From positions 671,997-735,996 of the forward strand of contig QNQO01000525.1 of the NCBI GenBank assembly GCA_003290165.1: a stretch of DNA of 64,000 bases, in the 5' to 3' direction. The position numbers were made by a program, and so were the translations under genes. The notes below the pieces were generated by a model. The model did no database searches, was not told the DNA's origin, and was given only the letters and a program-made list of their open reading frames with translations. Positions 21,210 through 33,180 of this stretch are shown in pieces. Source of the stretch: Berberis thunbergii (lineage: Eukaryota; Streptophyta; Magnoliopsida; Ranunculales; Berberidaceae). How positions within the stretch are numbered: position 1 is the stretch's first letter; each line of letters opens with the position of its first letter.

Positions 21210-23324
21210 GTACACTCTAACCACTTTGAAGGAACAATACGTGGGAACCAACCTACGACACGAGGCTGCCATTATACCGCACTGAAGCAAAAAGAATGTT
21301 CCTAGATCCAACATGATCCCACAGTGCAATCTGAACTATAACCAAACCTAGTGACTGCATACGCATCACTCTACTAGCACGAGAACCCAACAACGGTGGC
21401 TCATTACGGAAAAAATGGAACTATCAGACGGTACAAGAGCACTCTACTATTCAACCCAGCAGAATGGAGAGGTCAATGCAAACGGGAATACAACCCCCGA
21501 CATTCTGTCAGCGCGAAGATTAACTTCCACGCAAGGTTTACTCTTCAATAGCCTTAGTGACATCAGCGAAGCCTGACAGCTTGCTGAAATTATCAACGAT
21601 CCAACAAGGGCCATTCGAATTCACTTCAAGGCCGGGTCAATTTCTTTTTCCCAACAGTTAGTTTATTTCAATTGTTTATTTTTCTTTCCATAGTCAATGT
21701 AGAGTTATAGTTCTTAAAAACTTATGTGATTTGCAATCATTTAAAAAATAAACAAAAAATTACGCAAACACACTCCATTGATTACTGGAAATATGTAACA
21801 ACGGGTGCCCTAAGGCGGATACAAAAGACTACATACTACGAACATCTAAATCTGATACGACATAAAGTGAAGACTTGCTTAAATAGTATGACGCCAGAAG
21901 AAAGCAAAGGTACCCCAAGTAAACTTCGCTAAACGACTCCTCCAAGAAACATGTCCAAAGATCAAGGACAAAAGTGTGAAAATGGGCTGAGAGTACAAAA
22001 CAGCCGATTGCTCTGCCAAATCGCCCCCAAAAAGTGACTCGACAATGGCAACACAAACCTTGTAACGAGTTGTCGACTTCCTCAAATGGCTTCCACCCCC
22101 TAAGGAGGTAGAATGTGGTAAATGAAGATGGTCGCAAGCGATGTAGCGGTCAAGGTTTCATAGTGATGCCAAGCGAGGACCTTTTTCCTATAAGCGATAT
22201 TCGGAGTGATTGAGAGATACCATCTCCGGAAGCATTGACGCATCTGCCAATACTTCAATCAGCCATAAGCTAACTATAGGAATCACATACATGCAGGCAT
22301 TGCGGCACAAGATAACACCAATGCATAAACGACAGACACATCCCTTAGGAGGGAGTACTTCTTCTTCGCAACATGAAACGTAATTACAAGACCTCGGCGA
22401 AACGATTAGGTGCTCACCCAGAGCAGCTGACCACACATAACAACGATTCTCATCGTGGGTGATCGGTTCAAATGTCGGAACATTCGAAGACTCCATCGAT
22501 GGAGTTCTCCTTTCAGCCTTTGGAAAATCCAAAATAGTTTATTCAAATAAGAGCATTACAGAAGATACGCTCTGAAGAAGATAATGCCTACAACGATGAA
22601 TAAACACCATTATATATACCTAATGGTTCACCAAACGGGTGCTGCAACATTAATTTTCGGCATTGAATACCATATGGAAAACCAGGAGACGATGATTCCC
22701 AAGGAAACTATGCAAGTCCATGTTCGTCCAATAAGCGAGGCTGCATCCAACCCCATTAATTGAAAGGGAGTAACTGATACTCAACCATCTCGTAATCTAC
22801 GTCGTACAAGTGCTACCATGTGATTTACGTCGTACACGTAGCGTATTGCATACAAGAAACCCTAGCTCTCACTCTAAGTGCCCGTGGGCTCGGCCAACTA
22901 TTCAAACATTATTATACCACGTGCCTGACACGAACACAAAAAACCCTAATCATTCTTGACACACGGATCACACCTGCATATTGCTAGGTGATTCAAGGTA
23001 CTCCTGTCTCTTCATAACTCATCCGCACAACGCACTCCGCTCACAGATATAGGCTCACACGCCCGCAGCTGGTGGAGCCTCCACCAAGCAGGGCAAGCTT
23101 AGTCAGCCTTGGCTGACAACGACAGCTTTCGGTTCATCCCGACACCTTGTTCGCACAACGCTAATGTTGATGGTTTAGGAAGTGGGAGTCTAATCAGCGC
23201 TGTCATGCCTGGTGATGACGACTCTCTAGGGACTGTTGTCCCTTTCGCGGACAATGCTCGAACCCGATCAGGTAAGCCTAGTTGGTGACGACTGACAATG
23301 ACAACATCTGATCAAAGCCTAGAC
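21210..23324. other. Internal non-coding part of the Tat-type element
   Basis: No recognised protein on either strand. Minus-strand frames at 21829-22137 and 22188-22532 are open for about 100 codons each but show no motifs I know. CTGACGGCTCG-type words of the next tandem array begin to appear after 23160 in diverged form. Confidence 0.45.
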
Positions 23325-24110
23325 TTGTAGCCCCTACTGCGTGGGTGTAGATGGTCTAGAAGGTGGGAGCCTGGTCAGTCCCAAACTGATTCTGACGGCT
23401 CGCCACGGGACCAGTGTTCTTCCACTGACTATGGTCGCCGAATTACCAACCCTGAACTTGTAGCCCCCACTGCGCGGGCATAGATAGTTTAAAAGGTGGG
23501 AGCCTTGTCAGTCTCAAACTGATTCTGACGGCTCACCAAGGGACTACTGCTCTTCTACAGACTTGGTCACTGAATTATCAACCCTAAACTTGTAGCCCCC
23601 ACTGCGTGGGTGTAGATAGTTTAAAAGTTGGGAACATTGTCACTCCCGAACTGATTTCAACGGCTCGTCACGGGACTACTGCTCTTCTACAGACCATGGT
23701 CGCCAAAAAATCCCAAATTTGTAGCTCGATGCGCATGGGTGTAAATGAATTGGAAGGTCAGAGCTTAGTCAGTCCTGAACTGATTTCGTCGGCTTGCCAC
23801 TAGACCACTGCTCTTCAGCATGATCGTCGAACCCCCTCATCTCAAAATTGTAGCTTGCTACGTGCGGGTGTAGATGGTTTGAAAGGTTGGAGACTAGTCA
23901 GTTCCGAATTGATGTCAACTCCTCGCCACAGGATCATTGCTTTTCAAAAGACCATGATTGCCAAACCCTTGCTCCTCAAACCTGTAGTCCACTCTGCTTG
24001 GACATAGATGGTCCGCAAGGTGGGAGCCTTAGACGGCTCGCCAAACAACCACCGCTCCCTTTTGAAAAAGTGGTCACAAAGATAAATCACAGCTCAAGCA
24101 GCGTGTCTAC
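23325..24110. repeat. 131-bp tandem repeat array, about six units
   Basis: Units begin with TTGTAGCCCCCACTGCG or a variant near 23325, 23458, 23589, 23720, 23849 and 23983, so the spacing is about 129-134 bases. Each contains GGTGGGAGCC..GTCAG, a CTGATT..GACGGCTCGCCAC block and a CTGCTCTTC block. Divergence rises to the right. Such arrays are common between the coding region and 3' LTR of Tat-lineage gypsy elements. Confidence 0.88.
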
Positions 24111-24524
24111 GCTCACACGAGCTGACATTATATTACTAACAAAGGCCGCTCAAGCTGACCCATAAGTCGTCCCGCCAACTAACGAATGAATGCAACACGG
24201 AATGCTAGCTCGAGCATGTGAAACCTAACTTGGGATAAATGCCCTAGGTAAAAAGTAATGCATGTGCTCGACTATTACAGTTCACTCATGCCAACAACCG
24301 CGATTGATAGTCAGATGGGTAAAACAAGCCCCCAGCGGCTTACCCTAAGAATGGGCTAAAGCTGAGGAACATAGCTCAATTCTGAACCATTTGCAAAACG
24401 GCCACTATCGGACATAACTAAGCAACAGTGACTACGAGTCACTCACTACACAAACGGTCAAACTCTCAATAGCAGACAGACCACTCGATTTCCTGTTGAC
24501 CCAACCAGCCTATGCCAAAGTAAA
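24111..24524. other. Spacer within the Tat-type element
   Basis: No gene or strong repeat seen. Ordinary-looking AT/GC-balanced sequence between the tandem array and the antisense frame. Confidence 0.4.
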
Positions 24525-27115
24525 ATGACAAGGCAAAACGAAAAATATGCAATAGAGATAACAAACACAAAACGGATACGGAACGTACTCAAGATAAAAC
24601 TATTTTCATTAACAGTTGAAACAAAAAAGGTACAAGTGTACGAAGTTTACTCCTTATTAGGCGAATGTACAGAAACAAAAGAGTTAAGCTTAATGGAGAA
24701 GATAACAGGAATTGCGTCCGTACGCGCCGCAGCCTGAGCATCAAGATCTGGACCGCCCTCTTCGTTTGATGATGCAAAAACCACTGACAAATCTACATAT
24801 GACAACTTCTTGTAATGATCGAGGTCTCATTCCAGATGCTTCTCTTTTATCAGCGCTAGCAGCTCCAATCTACCATGTACGACCCAGCGGAATCACACTT
24901 GCTTTGTTCTCGCTTTTGCCTCGACAAGTTCGTGCTTCAATAGCTTCATCTAGCCAGTTAGCACATCGACATTAGACTGCTCCGTAATCATATTACTTTT
25001 TACAACACTGAGCTCATGTTGCTCCAGTTCAAGGTGGTCCTCGGCTTTCCTTGACACTTTAGCGTTAAATTCCACATCGAACTCCAACTGTTGTTTCTGA
25101 ACAGCCCAATCAACATTCATCAAGGCATTATCCTCAGCAAGTTACCGTACTTCAGAACACGCCTCAGCCGCAGCTTCCTGCTTAACCTCCAGATCACGAC
25201 GGGTCAGATCCAACTCCTGCTGGAATCTGTTTCTTGCGGACATCACCTCTACTAAGTCAGACTCAAGGGCGCCCAAACGAACCCTCTGAGTCTCAGCAAC
25301 AACGATCGACTGTTCCAGCCTTCTCTCATCAGTAGCTTAATTTCAAAAAGTGCGTCAGAATATAGCCTCTGCATGTTCGAGAAGACACGCTCCATGGTGT
25401 ACACCTTCTCAGGGGCCGCATTGACTTCCATTTTAACGATGGCCACCTAGCTCAAGTGAGACATTCCCAGCATAAGGTACTTTAAACCTTTATCCAAACG
25501 CTCTTTTATTGTATCCTCCTCAAGTTTTGGAGTGTGATATCAGCCAACTATGATGCTTAATTATATGATTCTTTGAAGCATAGTCCACATCAACTTCCTG
25601 GTGCAAGACCTGAGTGCTCCTCTTTACTAAGTTCGGGGCAAACAAACTTATCTGCGCATCCGGATAAAGCTTTCTCGGATGAGGAATTACGCCAGCACCA
25701 CCCTTAGTAGTCACCACTGCTCCTATGCCCTCCTTTACGACTTTTCCTTTGTTACCAGTAGCTAACTCCCTTAGTGCGAGACGACTTAGCAGGATCCGAA
25801 GGAAGAGAAGGAAGCAAGTTGTCCAATGGATCCTCCAACACCTTGAGATACAACTTGGGGCGAGATAGGGAACAACGCAGACCATGAGAAACTTTGCCTG
25901 TGTCACCAAGGCCACTATCGAATAGCCCACCAATGGGACAATTAGATTCCAAACCCTCAGGCGAATCCTCAGAGGAACCTTCTATCGGAACGGTCACGGG
26001 TGGATTGGCACCAGTAAAAGCCGCTATTGCAACTAGCATCGACTGCTCGCTCAGAGCTTTCGCCTGCGCGACACTAAGATTAAATATATCTTCAACCCCT
26101 ACTAATCGCAGGTGGTCCCTCTCCCAGCTGGATACATTAGCCTTTACCTAGATTGGTCGATCGGGCTTACGCTTTTCACTTACTGGAGCAAATCGTTTTG
26201 AAGACAACTCAGTTCTAACACAGGACTTCTTCGAGCTCACAAAAGAGGCCAGCGTCTCGGACGCCCCCTCCATGTCAGACGAAAAAGAGCCTTAACTCCG
26301 ATGACCTTCCTTTTTCTAGAGGGGGCCCCACCTTCAGACTTAACTCGCGATGATCGGTAAAGAGTAGGGCCTCATGCCAATTGTCCCATAGCCCACTCCA
26401 AATAAAGTAGGGAACACATATGACCTTCACCACATTCTTCGTTGGGAAGTCGCATAATTTCTGCATAGTGTTTTGGTCCTCTTGGGTAAGTAGAGTAGTG
26501 GGAAACCGTCCTACGAGAAAACACGAGCAATGATTATCATACAATCAAGAGCAATGTAATCAGAAGAAAAAACTATACTTACGAAGTGGCTTGAACTCTT
26601 GATCAAGTGGACGACCCTTGAACTTGAAATACTTTGAATCCGCAAGAGCCAAGAAGCAATACTTCTATCAGGATTTGAAGTCATCAGGCAAATTCTCAAA
26701 GCAAGCAGGTGATGTCATCTTACAGACGACGTGATCGTTCAACTGAGGAGAAGTCAACAACTAGATCACCAGTAGAGTAACGCATACACAAGCTTCTTTC
26801 GCCCTAATCAAAATGTGAATAATGATCCTATACCCATTAGGCACCAACTGGGCCGGAGGAAGTCCAAAAAATCCCAAATCACATCTAGAATAGGAAAATG
26901 GACTCCAGTTTGGAGCATCCCGCGGTGCAAGTAGATGAACTCCGTCAGTGACAACATTGGCGTCTGATCATCCTTCAGAGCATATAATGGCAGGTCTTGA
27001 GGGACCCAAAATTTGTCCGGATTTCAGCAAAGCCCGATTCAGAAAGCAACATGTCTTCGAAAAACTCAAGGCCCTTGGCCAAAGTTGCGTCATCTAGATG
27101 GTATTGAAAATCCAT
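24525..27115 (-). pseudogene. Antisense reading frame of the Tat-type element (Transposase_28-like)
   Basis: Read on the minus strand from ATG at 27113, the text runs MDFQYHLDDATLAKGLEF; then FIYLHRGMLQTGVHFPILDV; then, after a frameshift, FGLPPAQLVPNGYRIIIHIL. The last matches the conserved core of the 'putative gypsy type transposon' domain found antisense in plant Tat-lineage elements. Downstream (25520-24560) the minus strand is rich in E/Q/L/R text typical of a coiled coil. Stops and frameshifts are frequent. The protein's function is not established; one proposal in the literature is a role in element regulation. Confidence 0.62.
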
Positions 27116-27378
27116 GAAGAAGATGAACATTCTTTTCAATTAGAATATGAACAAAGCAAGATCTCTAAAAGCAAGAAAATAGAATAGCTAATTTCTGCTC
27201 AAAGGATGACCTAAATATAGATGGGATTCCTGCCTCTTCTCCACTAAACCGACACATATTCAATTAATGAAGCGCGCGGCACAAGCAACGATTCAGACTC
27301 AATCTTCATAAGCGGCGTATCTTTTCAAGAATTGACTTAGCGAATCGATGTGATGGCCCACTAACTTGGGGGAGTAGC

Positions 27379-28060
27379 TGATGATACACCAAAATGGTCC
27401 CAATTATGCACCGTACACGTGTCATGATGATATCGAGGAATAACATGCCCTAGCGTTAGTCCAACACTGATCCGGCCCAAACGATTCCAAGCTCGCCCAA
27501 TGCAGTCAGCCAGATGGACTTGAATTCTCACAGTCTGCTTAGCCCACGTGTCTCACAGCTATACTCAATACCAGTAAGCCCTGCAAAGGCAAGTATCTTG
27601 AGGATCAATTTCGGATGGACAATTATAGCAGCTATTTGCTTCCAACTAGGAAGCAGATTCCAGAATACGTATCACATATGGAGACTTCTACCTATAGAAT
27701 ACTCTCGGAATGAAAACTATCTCCCGCGTATCTAGGTACTCATGGCTAACATGGAAACTCCTTTTACAACATGACTCCTAATTAGAAAAAGACCTCCACA
27801 CATATTTTCTTCCCTAAACAACCATCAATGGCTTGGTTGAACTAAAACTCGTGCACTATAAATAAGACACATGGTTGGTAAGCTAAGGTACGCTACAAAT
27901 TCCATGTTTACATCATTATACCTTCCTCAAATTGCTGTATTAATTTAGCATTGGACTGCCATCGACCACCACAACGGTGGTCCGCGACTCACGTGCGTTC
28001 CTTGTACAGGTTAGCAGGTATACAAGTCAAGGTCAAAACAGAGAGTGGAAAACGACTGCA
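27379..28060 (+). mobile_element. 3' LTR of the Tat-type gypsy element
   Basis: Starts TGATGATACACCAAAATGG directly after a purine-rich tract. A TATA box lies in ACTATAAATAAGACAC near 27856. The right border is placed at TGCA (28057-28060), because Helitron-like sequence resumes a few bases later, but the exact end is uncertain. There is no second LTR in the window to confirm it. Confidence 0.6.
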
Positions 28061-28087
28061 TCAATTATCAAGTCATATTCAAACAAA

Positions 28088-28889
28088 AAATTTGAATTCT
28101 AACCAAACCAATGATCATCACAGGCGCTAAATTTTTAAAAATATTTTTTTTTATTAAAAACTTTTAATGTACTCCACGTTGTTAGTATTTTTCAAATTCA
28201 ATATCACACCAGGAAAAAAAATTTGAAATAGACATCTTAATGCACATTTAAATAAAAATCCTAAATTAATGTATTGGTGAATTCAAAATTTTTCTCGACC
28301 TTTGAATTTTTTTCCCCAACTAATTCAAATTTTAACTGAGTCTAATCTTAAAGTTTATAGTATATATAAACTTTAGAATAGACTTGCACTTCAAAACTGA
28401 TTATGGGCAAAAATGAGGATGGTGGCAGGGGTGTTCAGAACATGATATTAAGCTAAAAATTTAAATATATTTTATTATTTAAAACTTCTAATACATTTCA
28501 CACCGTTAGTATTTTTCAAGTTTTTCAAATGAATGAAATGAAATGATTCTCAAGGCATTTTCAAACAAAAAACTCTGATTGTAACAAAACCAATGATCAA
28601 TTCAAGTACTAAATATATATTTTATTATTAAAAACATCTAATGCATTTCACTTCATTAGTATTTTTCAATATTTTTGAAAGCAATGAGATGGACTGATCA
28701 TACAAGGAAAAAAATACAAAAAATGAGATGAACATCTTAATGCACATATAAAAAAAAATCTTGAATTTTATATTTTGGCGAATTCAAAGTTGAGAGGAAA
28801 ATGAGGATGGTGGTGGGGGTGTTTAGTACAAAATATATAGGCAATAAAAAATTGTATGTGGAGTGCCAACAATACGGGGAATACCATAG
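28088..28889 (+). mobile_element. Helitron-like copy with internal repeats
   Basis: Contains three diverged repeats marked by TTCAAACAAAAAA(A/C)T..GAT(T/C).TAAC and AAAACTTCTAATGCATTTCAC (near 28088, 28430 and 28555). It ends GGGGAATACCATAG|T at 28889, a CTAG variant. The left border was destroyed by, or is hidden behind, the gypsy LTR. Confidence 0.5.
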
Positions 28890-29379
28890 TCTATATTATA
28901 AATCAGAAAGTTGTTCCACATGAGATAAAATAGGGATATGATTGAGAGCTGGGAAGATCTTGACGGTTGAGATTTGTTCTCTATAATGACATGTGTTGTA
29001 TTATAAAATATGTAAAATGACAAATAAAATAAAAAAGTGTAAAAAATTGGTGAAATGTACATGTGGCGGAGAGAAAAAATTTTGTTTTTTTTTCTTTCTT
29101 AAAATAAAAATTGCCCTAACTACTGCTTATATGTCAAATTTTAATAAACTTGATATTGCTGGAATGCATTTATGAAGATCTTTCGAATGAAATCAATGAT
29201 TAATACAAAAACTTAAGTTTTAAAATATACATTTAAAGTCTCATGCATTTCACGTTGTAGTTTTCAATATTAATCAAAGTATGAGACGATCATCTAAATG
29301 TGCACTATAAAGGCTCTAAACTCCATATTTTGAAAAAAAAAATGTATGTGGAGTGACAACGTCATGGGGAATACCCTAA
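28890..29379 (+). mobile_element. Helitron-like copy
   Basis: Begins TCTATATTATAAATCAG immediately after the previous 3' end and finishes GGGGAATACCCTAA|T at 29379, with a weak GTGACAACGTCAT stem before it. About 490 bases, non-coding. TC at the start and CTRR at the end fit Helitron borders. Confidence 0.62.
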
Positions 29380-29604
29380 TCTATATTACAAATCAGGTGT
29401 TTAAGGTTGGAGATAAAAGATGGTCGAGATTTACCTAAATATAAGAATGTAACGGATCACATAGAACTTAAAGCACCAAGAGTGCATGGGTTCAATTTCC
29501 GTACCCAACAATTTGATATTTATTTATTTTGATATTTAAAGTTGAATAAATTCGATTTATCATGTTAAACTTTTATCGTGCCAACGACATGGAGAATACC
29601 CTAG
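29380..29604 (+). mobile_element. Helitron-like copy, 225 bp
   Basis: Begins TCTATATTACAAATCAGG and ends with CGTGCCAACGACATG then GAGAATACCCTAG at 29604, followed by T. It contains the GGGTTCAATTTCCGTACCC block. It abuts the neighbouring copies with no spacer. Confidence 0.65.
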
Positions 29605-29835
29605 TTTATATTACAATTCAGAAGGGTGTTTTGGATTGGAGATAAAAAAGACGGCTAAAATTTACTCAAACATAAGAATCTAACGGATTACAAAGAACTT
29701 AAAGCAATAAGAGTTCATGAGTTCGATTCTCATACTCAATATTTTGATATTTATTTATCTGGATATTTAAAGTTGAATAAACTCTATTCATCATGTTAAA
29801 CTTTTATCATGCTAATGGCACGAAGAATAACCTAA
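29605..29835 (+). mobile_element. Helitron-like copy, 231 bp
   Basis: Begins TTTATATTACAATTCAG (TC changed to TT) and ends with GTGCTAATGGCAC..GAAGAATAACCTAA at 29835. Very close in organisation to the preceding copy, so they look like serial insertions of one family. Confidence 0.62.
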
Positions 29836-30335
29836 TTTATATTAAAAATCAGAATGATGTTTGGATTTTGAGATAAAAGACGGTTAGAGTTGAAAGTTGG
29901 AGAAGTTGTTGATGGTGGAGATTTATTATCAATAATAACATACTTGTAAATAAGTTGCAAGTAGGAGAACAAATAAAATGGTAAAAAAATTGGTGAAATG
30001 CATATGTGGCATAGAAATAAAATATTTGTGTTTTTCAAAATGCAAATCGTCATAAATATCTTCTTAGTTGTCGAACTTTAGTACGGTTGAAATGCATTTT
30101 TGAAGATTTTTCTAATGAAACCAATAATTAATATAAACGTTTAAAGTTTTAATATGCACTTCAAACGGTAAATATTTTCAATATTAAGACACATTTAAGC
30201 ATAGACCATGAACTTTATATTTCGGAAAATCAAAGTTTGGAGAGGTTTAATTGTGGTGGTTTTAATCGTTCCTATTGTTTGACTTATTACCACGACTCAC
30301 GTTCTATCGTGCCAAGGACACGAGCAATACACTAA
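29836..30335 (+). mobile_element. Helitron-like copy, 500 bp
   Basis: Begins TTTATATTAAAAATCAG and ends with ATCGTGCCAAGGACACGAG then CAATACACTAA at 30335. The longer form matches the 490-bp copy at 28890 (shared ATTGGTGAAATG and TGAAGAT.TTTC.AATGAAA words). The array ends here. Confidence 0.58.
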
Positions 30336-30472
30336 TAGTCTTACAATTGCCAAGTTTTAACTGAGGAAGGTCGTGACAACAATAGTGACTATTAAGATAA
30401 GAACATGCACAGGTTGCTCAAGAGTTTATATTTATCTTTTTTCTTTCTTACAAATATTATGGGTGGGCAAGC

Positions 30473-31912
30473 TCCGGATTGATTCCAAATATGGAAGAAT
30501 CTAGTTCGAACCGTTTAAATTTAATGGATCCGGTTCAGTCAGAATTTTCTTATTTTAAACGTTGGGATCGATTCGATTCCTATAGTTCCAAACGATTCCA
30601 GGTAAAAAAACAACACCATGTAATTGTTGGCTCTGGCTTTCCTCCACCATCGATTGAAATTTGAAGAAGGTTGTGCTTATAAACCTGAATTGGTGACGAT
30701 TATACACATATTCTTGCAAAATGAGTAATGGAGAATCAATCATAGAATGAAAAATCATATCTTTCCAATAATTCGGAGCTAAAATACTTCAAAATAAGAA
30801 CCCATTTTCAATATAATGTGTTTCAAGAAATACTGCTTTGTAGCCTTTCAAAAAAACAAAAAATACCACTTTGTGGATTTTGGCTAATCAAAGCACAAGC
30901 TAAAATACTTGAAATTCCAAATAAAAAAAGTTCTATTCAAACAAATCAATTTAAAAAATGTTAAGAAATAAGTTTTTTACGATTATGTTTTGCAATCAGA
31001 ATGACGTGGCATGATCTTAAAAGAATGATGAAATTTTCAAAAAATTTATGTATATCTCGAGATTGTAAGAACTCCTCTCATAATGCCGCATTGTAAAACT
31101 TAGTTCCCTCAATCAATTTCTTTTGCACCCGAAATACAAGAAACATGAAATAAAGGGCCAAAATTTAAGAACCCCATTGACCCTTTAAACCCATAACCCC
31201 CCCACAAGTGACCATTTGATTTTCTTGAAAAACAACTTAAGAATTCACCTGCAGCATGGTTATTTTCTAATGGGTATTGACCTCTAAGTCGACTAATTAA
31301 TTGGTAATATGATTCTTAAAAACACAGCTCTCATTTAAAAAAAGGGGTGGAGGGGGATAAACGAGATTTTCGGACAAACAAACCTCACAGATTAACAAGG
31401 TACCCAAGGAAAAACCCAGAGGAGCAAATGAGAAATTGTTGCCAAATCGGTTTGTCTGACAACGAAATCCCAAACAAAGACCTTGCTTGCTCTTCGTTCT
31501 TCATTGCTTCACCTCCTTAGTTTTTTTTTCCCTTCATTCTCTCCTCTCTCAACCTTCAAATCAACAAAGAACCTCTTGAGAATCTCTGCTGTATGTTAAA
31601 AGAGAAAGGATGTAATCTCTTCTAGAGTTTCTGCTGAAAACGAACACGTTTGAGGTGTCGAGGCCATTAGATGTTGCTTGGGTTTGTACAATTATAGCAA
31701 CTCTGGTAGCCCCTTGATGGCTGTGAAGAGATAGTCAAATGGCTGTGAAGAGAGAGAAATTCGACATTGAAACTTTGATCTGGGTGTGCTTCGAGCCCTA
31801 GATCTGGTATGGTGGTACTTCTGACCCAGAGATCTCATACTGAGAAGCAAGATTCCAGTCTTGGTAAAGAGCTGGATGAAGTTGTCTTTCCTCTCCATTG
31901 CGTTCGCCAAGA
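30473..31912. other. hAT interior, left arm
   Basis: The first 130 bases are rich in CGGTTC/GAACCG words, typical of hAT subterminal motifs. The remainder is AT-rich. From 31450 to 31912 it turns CT-rich and leader-like. No protein was identified. Confidence 0.45.
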
Positions 31913-32027
31913 GCCCCAGACAGTGACGGAGCCAGGATTTTTGTTGAGGGGGGCGGAGTGATGTCATAATTAATTAAATATAATATAAAAATTAGTTACT
32001 TTAACATGAATTTTTTTTTAAATCCGA

Positions 32028-32205
32028 AATTCTTCCTGGCTTGGAAAAACCGACGAGGTTGCTGCCTGGGGTTAACAACCTTTTTGGAAAAGGTGTTTAA
32101 AGAGGGGGGGCAAAAATACACTTTTGCCCCCCTCTTTAACAACCTTTTTGGTATTTTTGCCCCCAGGCAGCAAACCAAGCAGGGGGACCCAGGCCCTGTA
32201 GAATT
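32028..32205. mobile_element. Foldback MITE-like unit 1
   Basis: Outer arms AATTCTTCCTGGCTTGG and CCCAGGCCCTGTAGAATT, middle arms GCTGCCTGGGG and CCCCAGGCAGC, and an inner GAGGGGGGGCAAAAA/TTTTGCCCCCCTC stem make nearly the whole 178 bases fold on themselves. It is related to the unit at 32588. Confidence 0.75.
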
Positions 32206-32587
32206 ACTACTATATTCATTGATTACTACTATAGCAAAAAGGGGAGTACAACAAAGACAGTCATTGAAGATGATTACTACTTATAGAAACACAACAGAAG
32301 AGAAGGGTTTGAATCGTTGATTACTACTACATGAAGAAAAGGAGGAAGAGATTGAGTTGCTTACGATTTTTTTATGGAGATGACCAACACAGTGATTAAT
32401 GAAGGCACCTGGTACCTAGAAGAAGAAGAATAAGGTGGTTTGGATCCTACTGAATCTTGTGAAGATGAGCTCAAATAACTCAATAGTTATAGATCTTTGA
32501 AGATGATGAAATATAGGGGTTTCCCTCATCTTATCCAATCGATGGAGTGTGAAGAAGAAACTGTGGATTTTGGTTTATTTGAGGAGC

Positions 32588-32742
32588 AATTCTAGCTGGC
32601 TTGGGAAACCAGCCTGGTCCCTACCTGGGGGGCGAAAATACATTTTTGCCCCCCTCTTTAAAACACATTTTTGGAGTATGTGTTTAAAGAGGGGGGGGGG
32701 CAGGCAGGGAAACCACGCTAGTTTCCCAGGTCCGCTAGAATT
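32588..32742. mobile_element. Foldback MITE-like unit 2
   Basis: AATTCTAGCTGGCTTGGGAA at the left pairs with CCCAGGTCCGCTAGAATT at the right. Inside, GCCCCCCTCTTTAAA pairs with TTTAAAGAGGGGGGG. The same family as the unit at 32028 by sequence and layout, so this family has inserted, or been duplicated, twice within 600 bases. Confidence 0.75.
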
Positions 32743-33049
32743 TCTGTTCTTTGAGAGATTTGAGGGATTTAACCTCTATCTCTAACTCTAAAAGTAGAGT
32801 TTGAATTTGATATAAAGAAGAGCAAATTAAAAACTAATTGGGAGACAAATAAATTATTAGAAAAAAAAATCTCAAAAGTAAGTGGGGGCAAACTTGCCCC
32901 ACCTGAATTCGTGCCTGTCCACAAACCTGCATACATAAATTAATCAAACCAACCATATCATGCAGGCCAAAACAAAATTTGTGACATCAACCAAACTGAA
33001 ACACTAACATTACTAGTAAAAGCGATTCAATATACATCATCGTTACTAC

Positions 33050-33180
33050 TACTATCGAAACCAAATCGAACGGATGCTCACTGCGCCACCTCGATGGGTG
33101 CCATCTCAACAGCGGGCCCAGTGGCAGCCTCTTTACGGTCAAAGACCTTCGCAATCTTCTCAATGGGTATCAAAGGTAGA
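33050..33180 (-). pseudogene. Captured C-terminal coding remnant, unrecognised
   Basis: On the minus strand a frame reads PLIPIEKIAKVFDRKEAATG, then PAVEMAPIEVAQ and a stop. It looks like a real protein C-terminus, out of place in this hAT element. I cannot name it. Confidence 0.4.

Larger units (their letters stand above)
19480..28060 (+). mobile_element. Decayed non-autonomous Tat-type Ty3/gypsy element
   Basis: Order: gag (19720), protease (20745), long non-coding part with a 131-bp tandem array, an antisense reading frame (24525-27115, minus strand), a purine-rich tract (TTGGGGGAGTAG, about 27366-27377) and a 3' LTR. Reverse transcriptase, RNase H and integrase are absent, so the element depended on a relative for movement. 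An antisense frame and internal tandem repeats are known features of Tat-lineage (Ogre/Retand-like) elements. The 5' LTR is missing; the left edge joins Helitron-like DNA. Confidence 0.7.

Noticed and set aside
21829..22532. Minus-strand genes in the Tat-type element
   Set aside because: Two open frames of about 100 codons with no recognisable motifs, within retroelement non-coding DNA.
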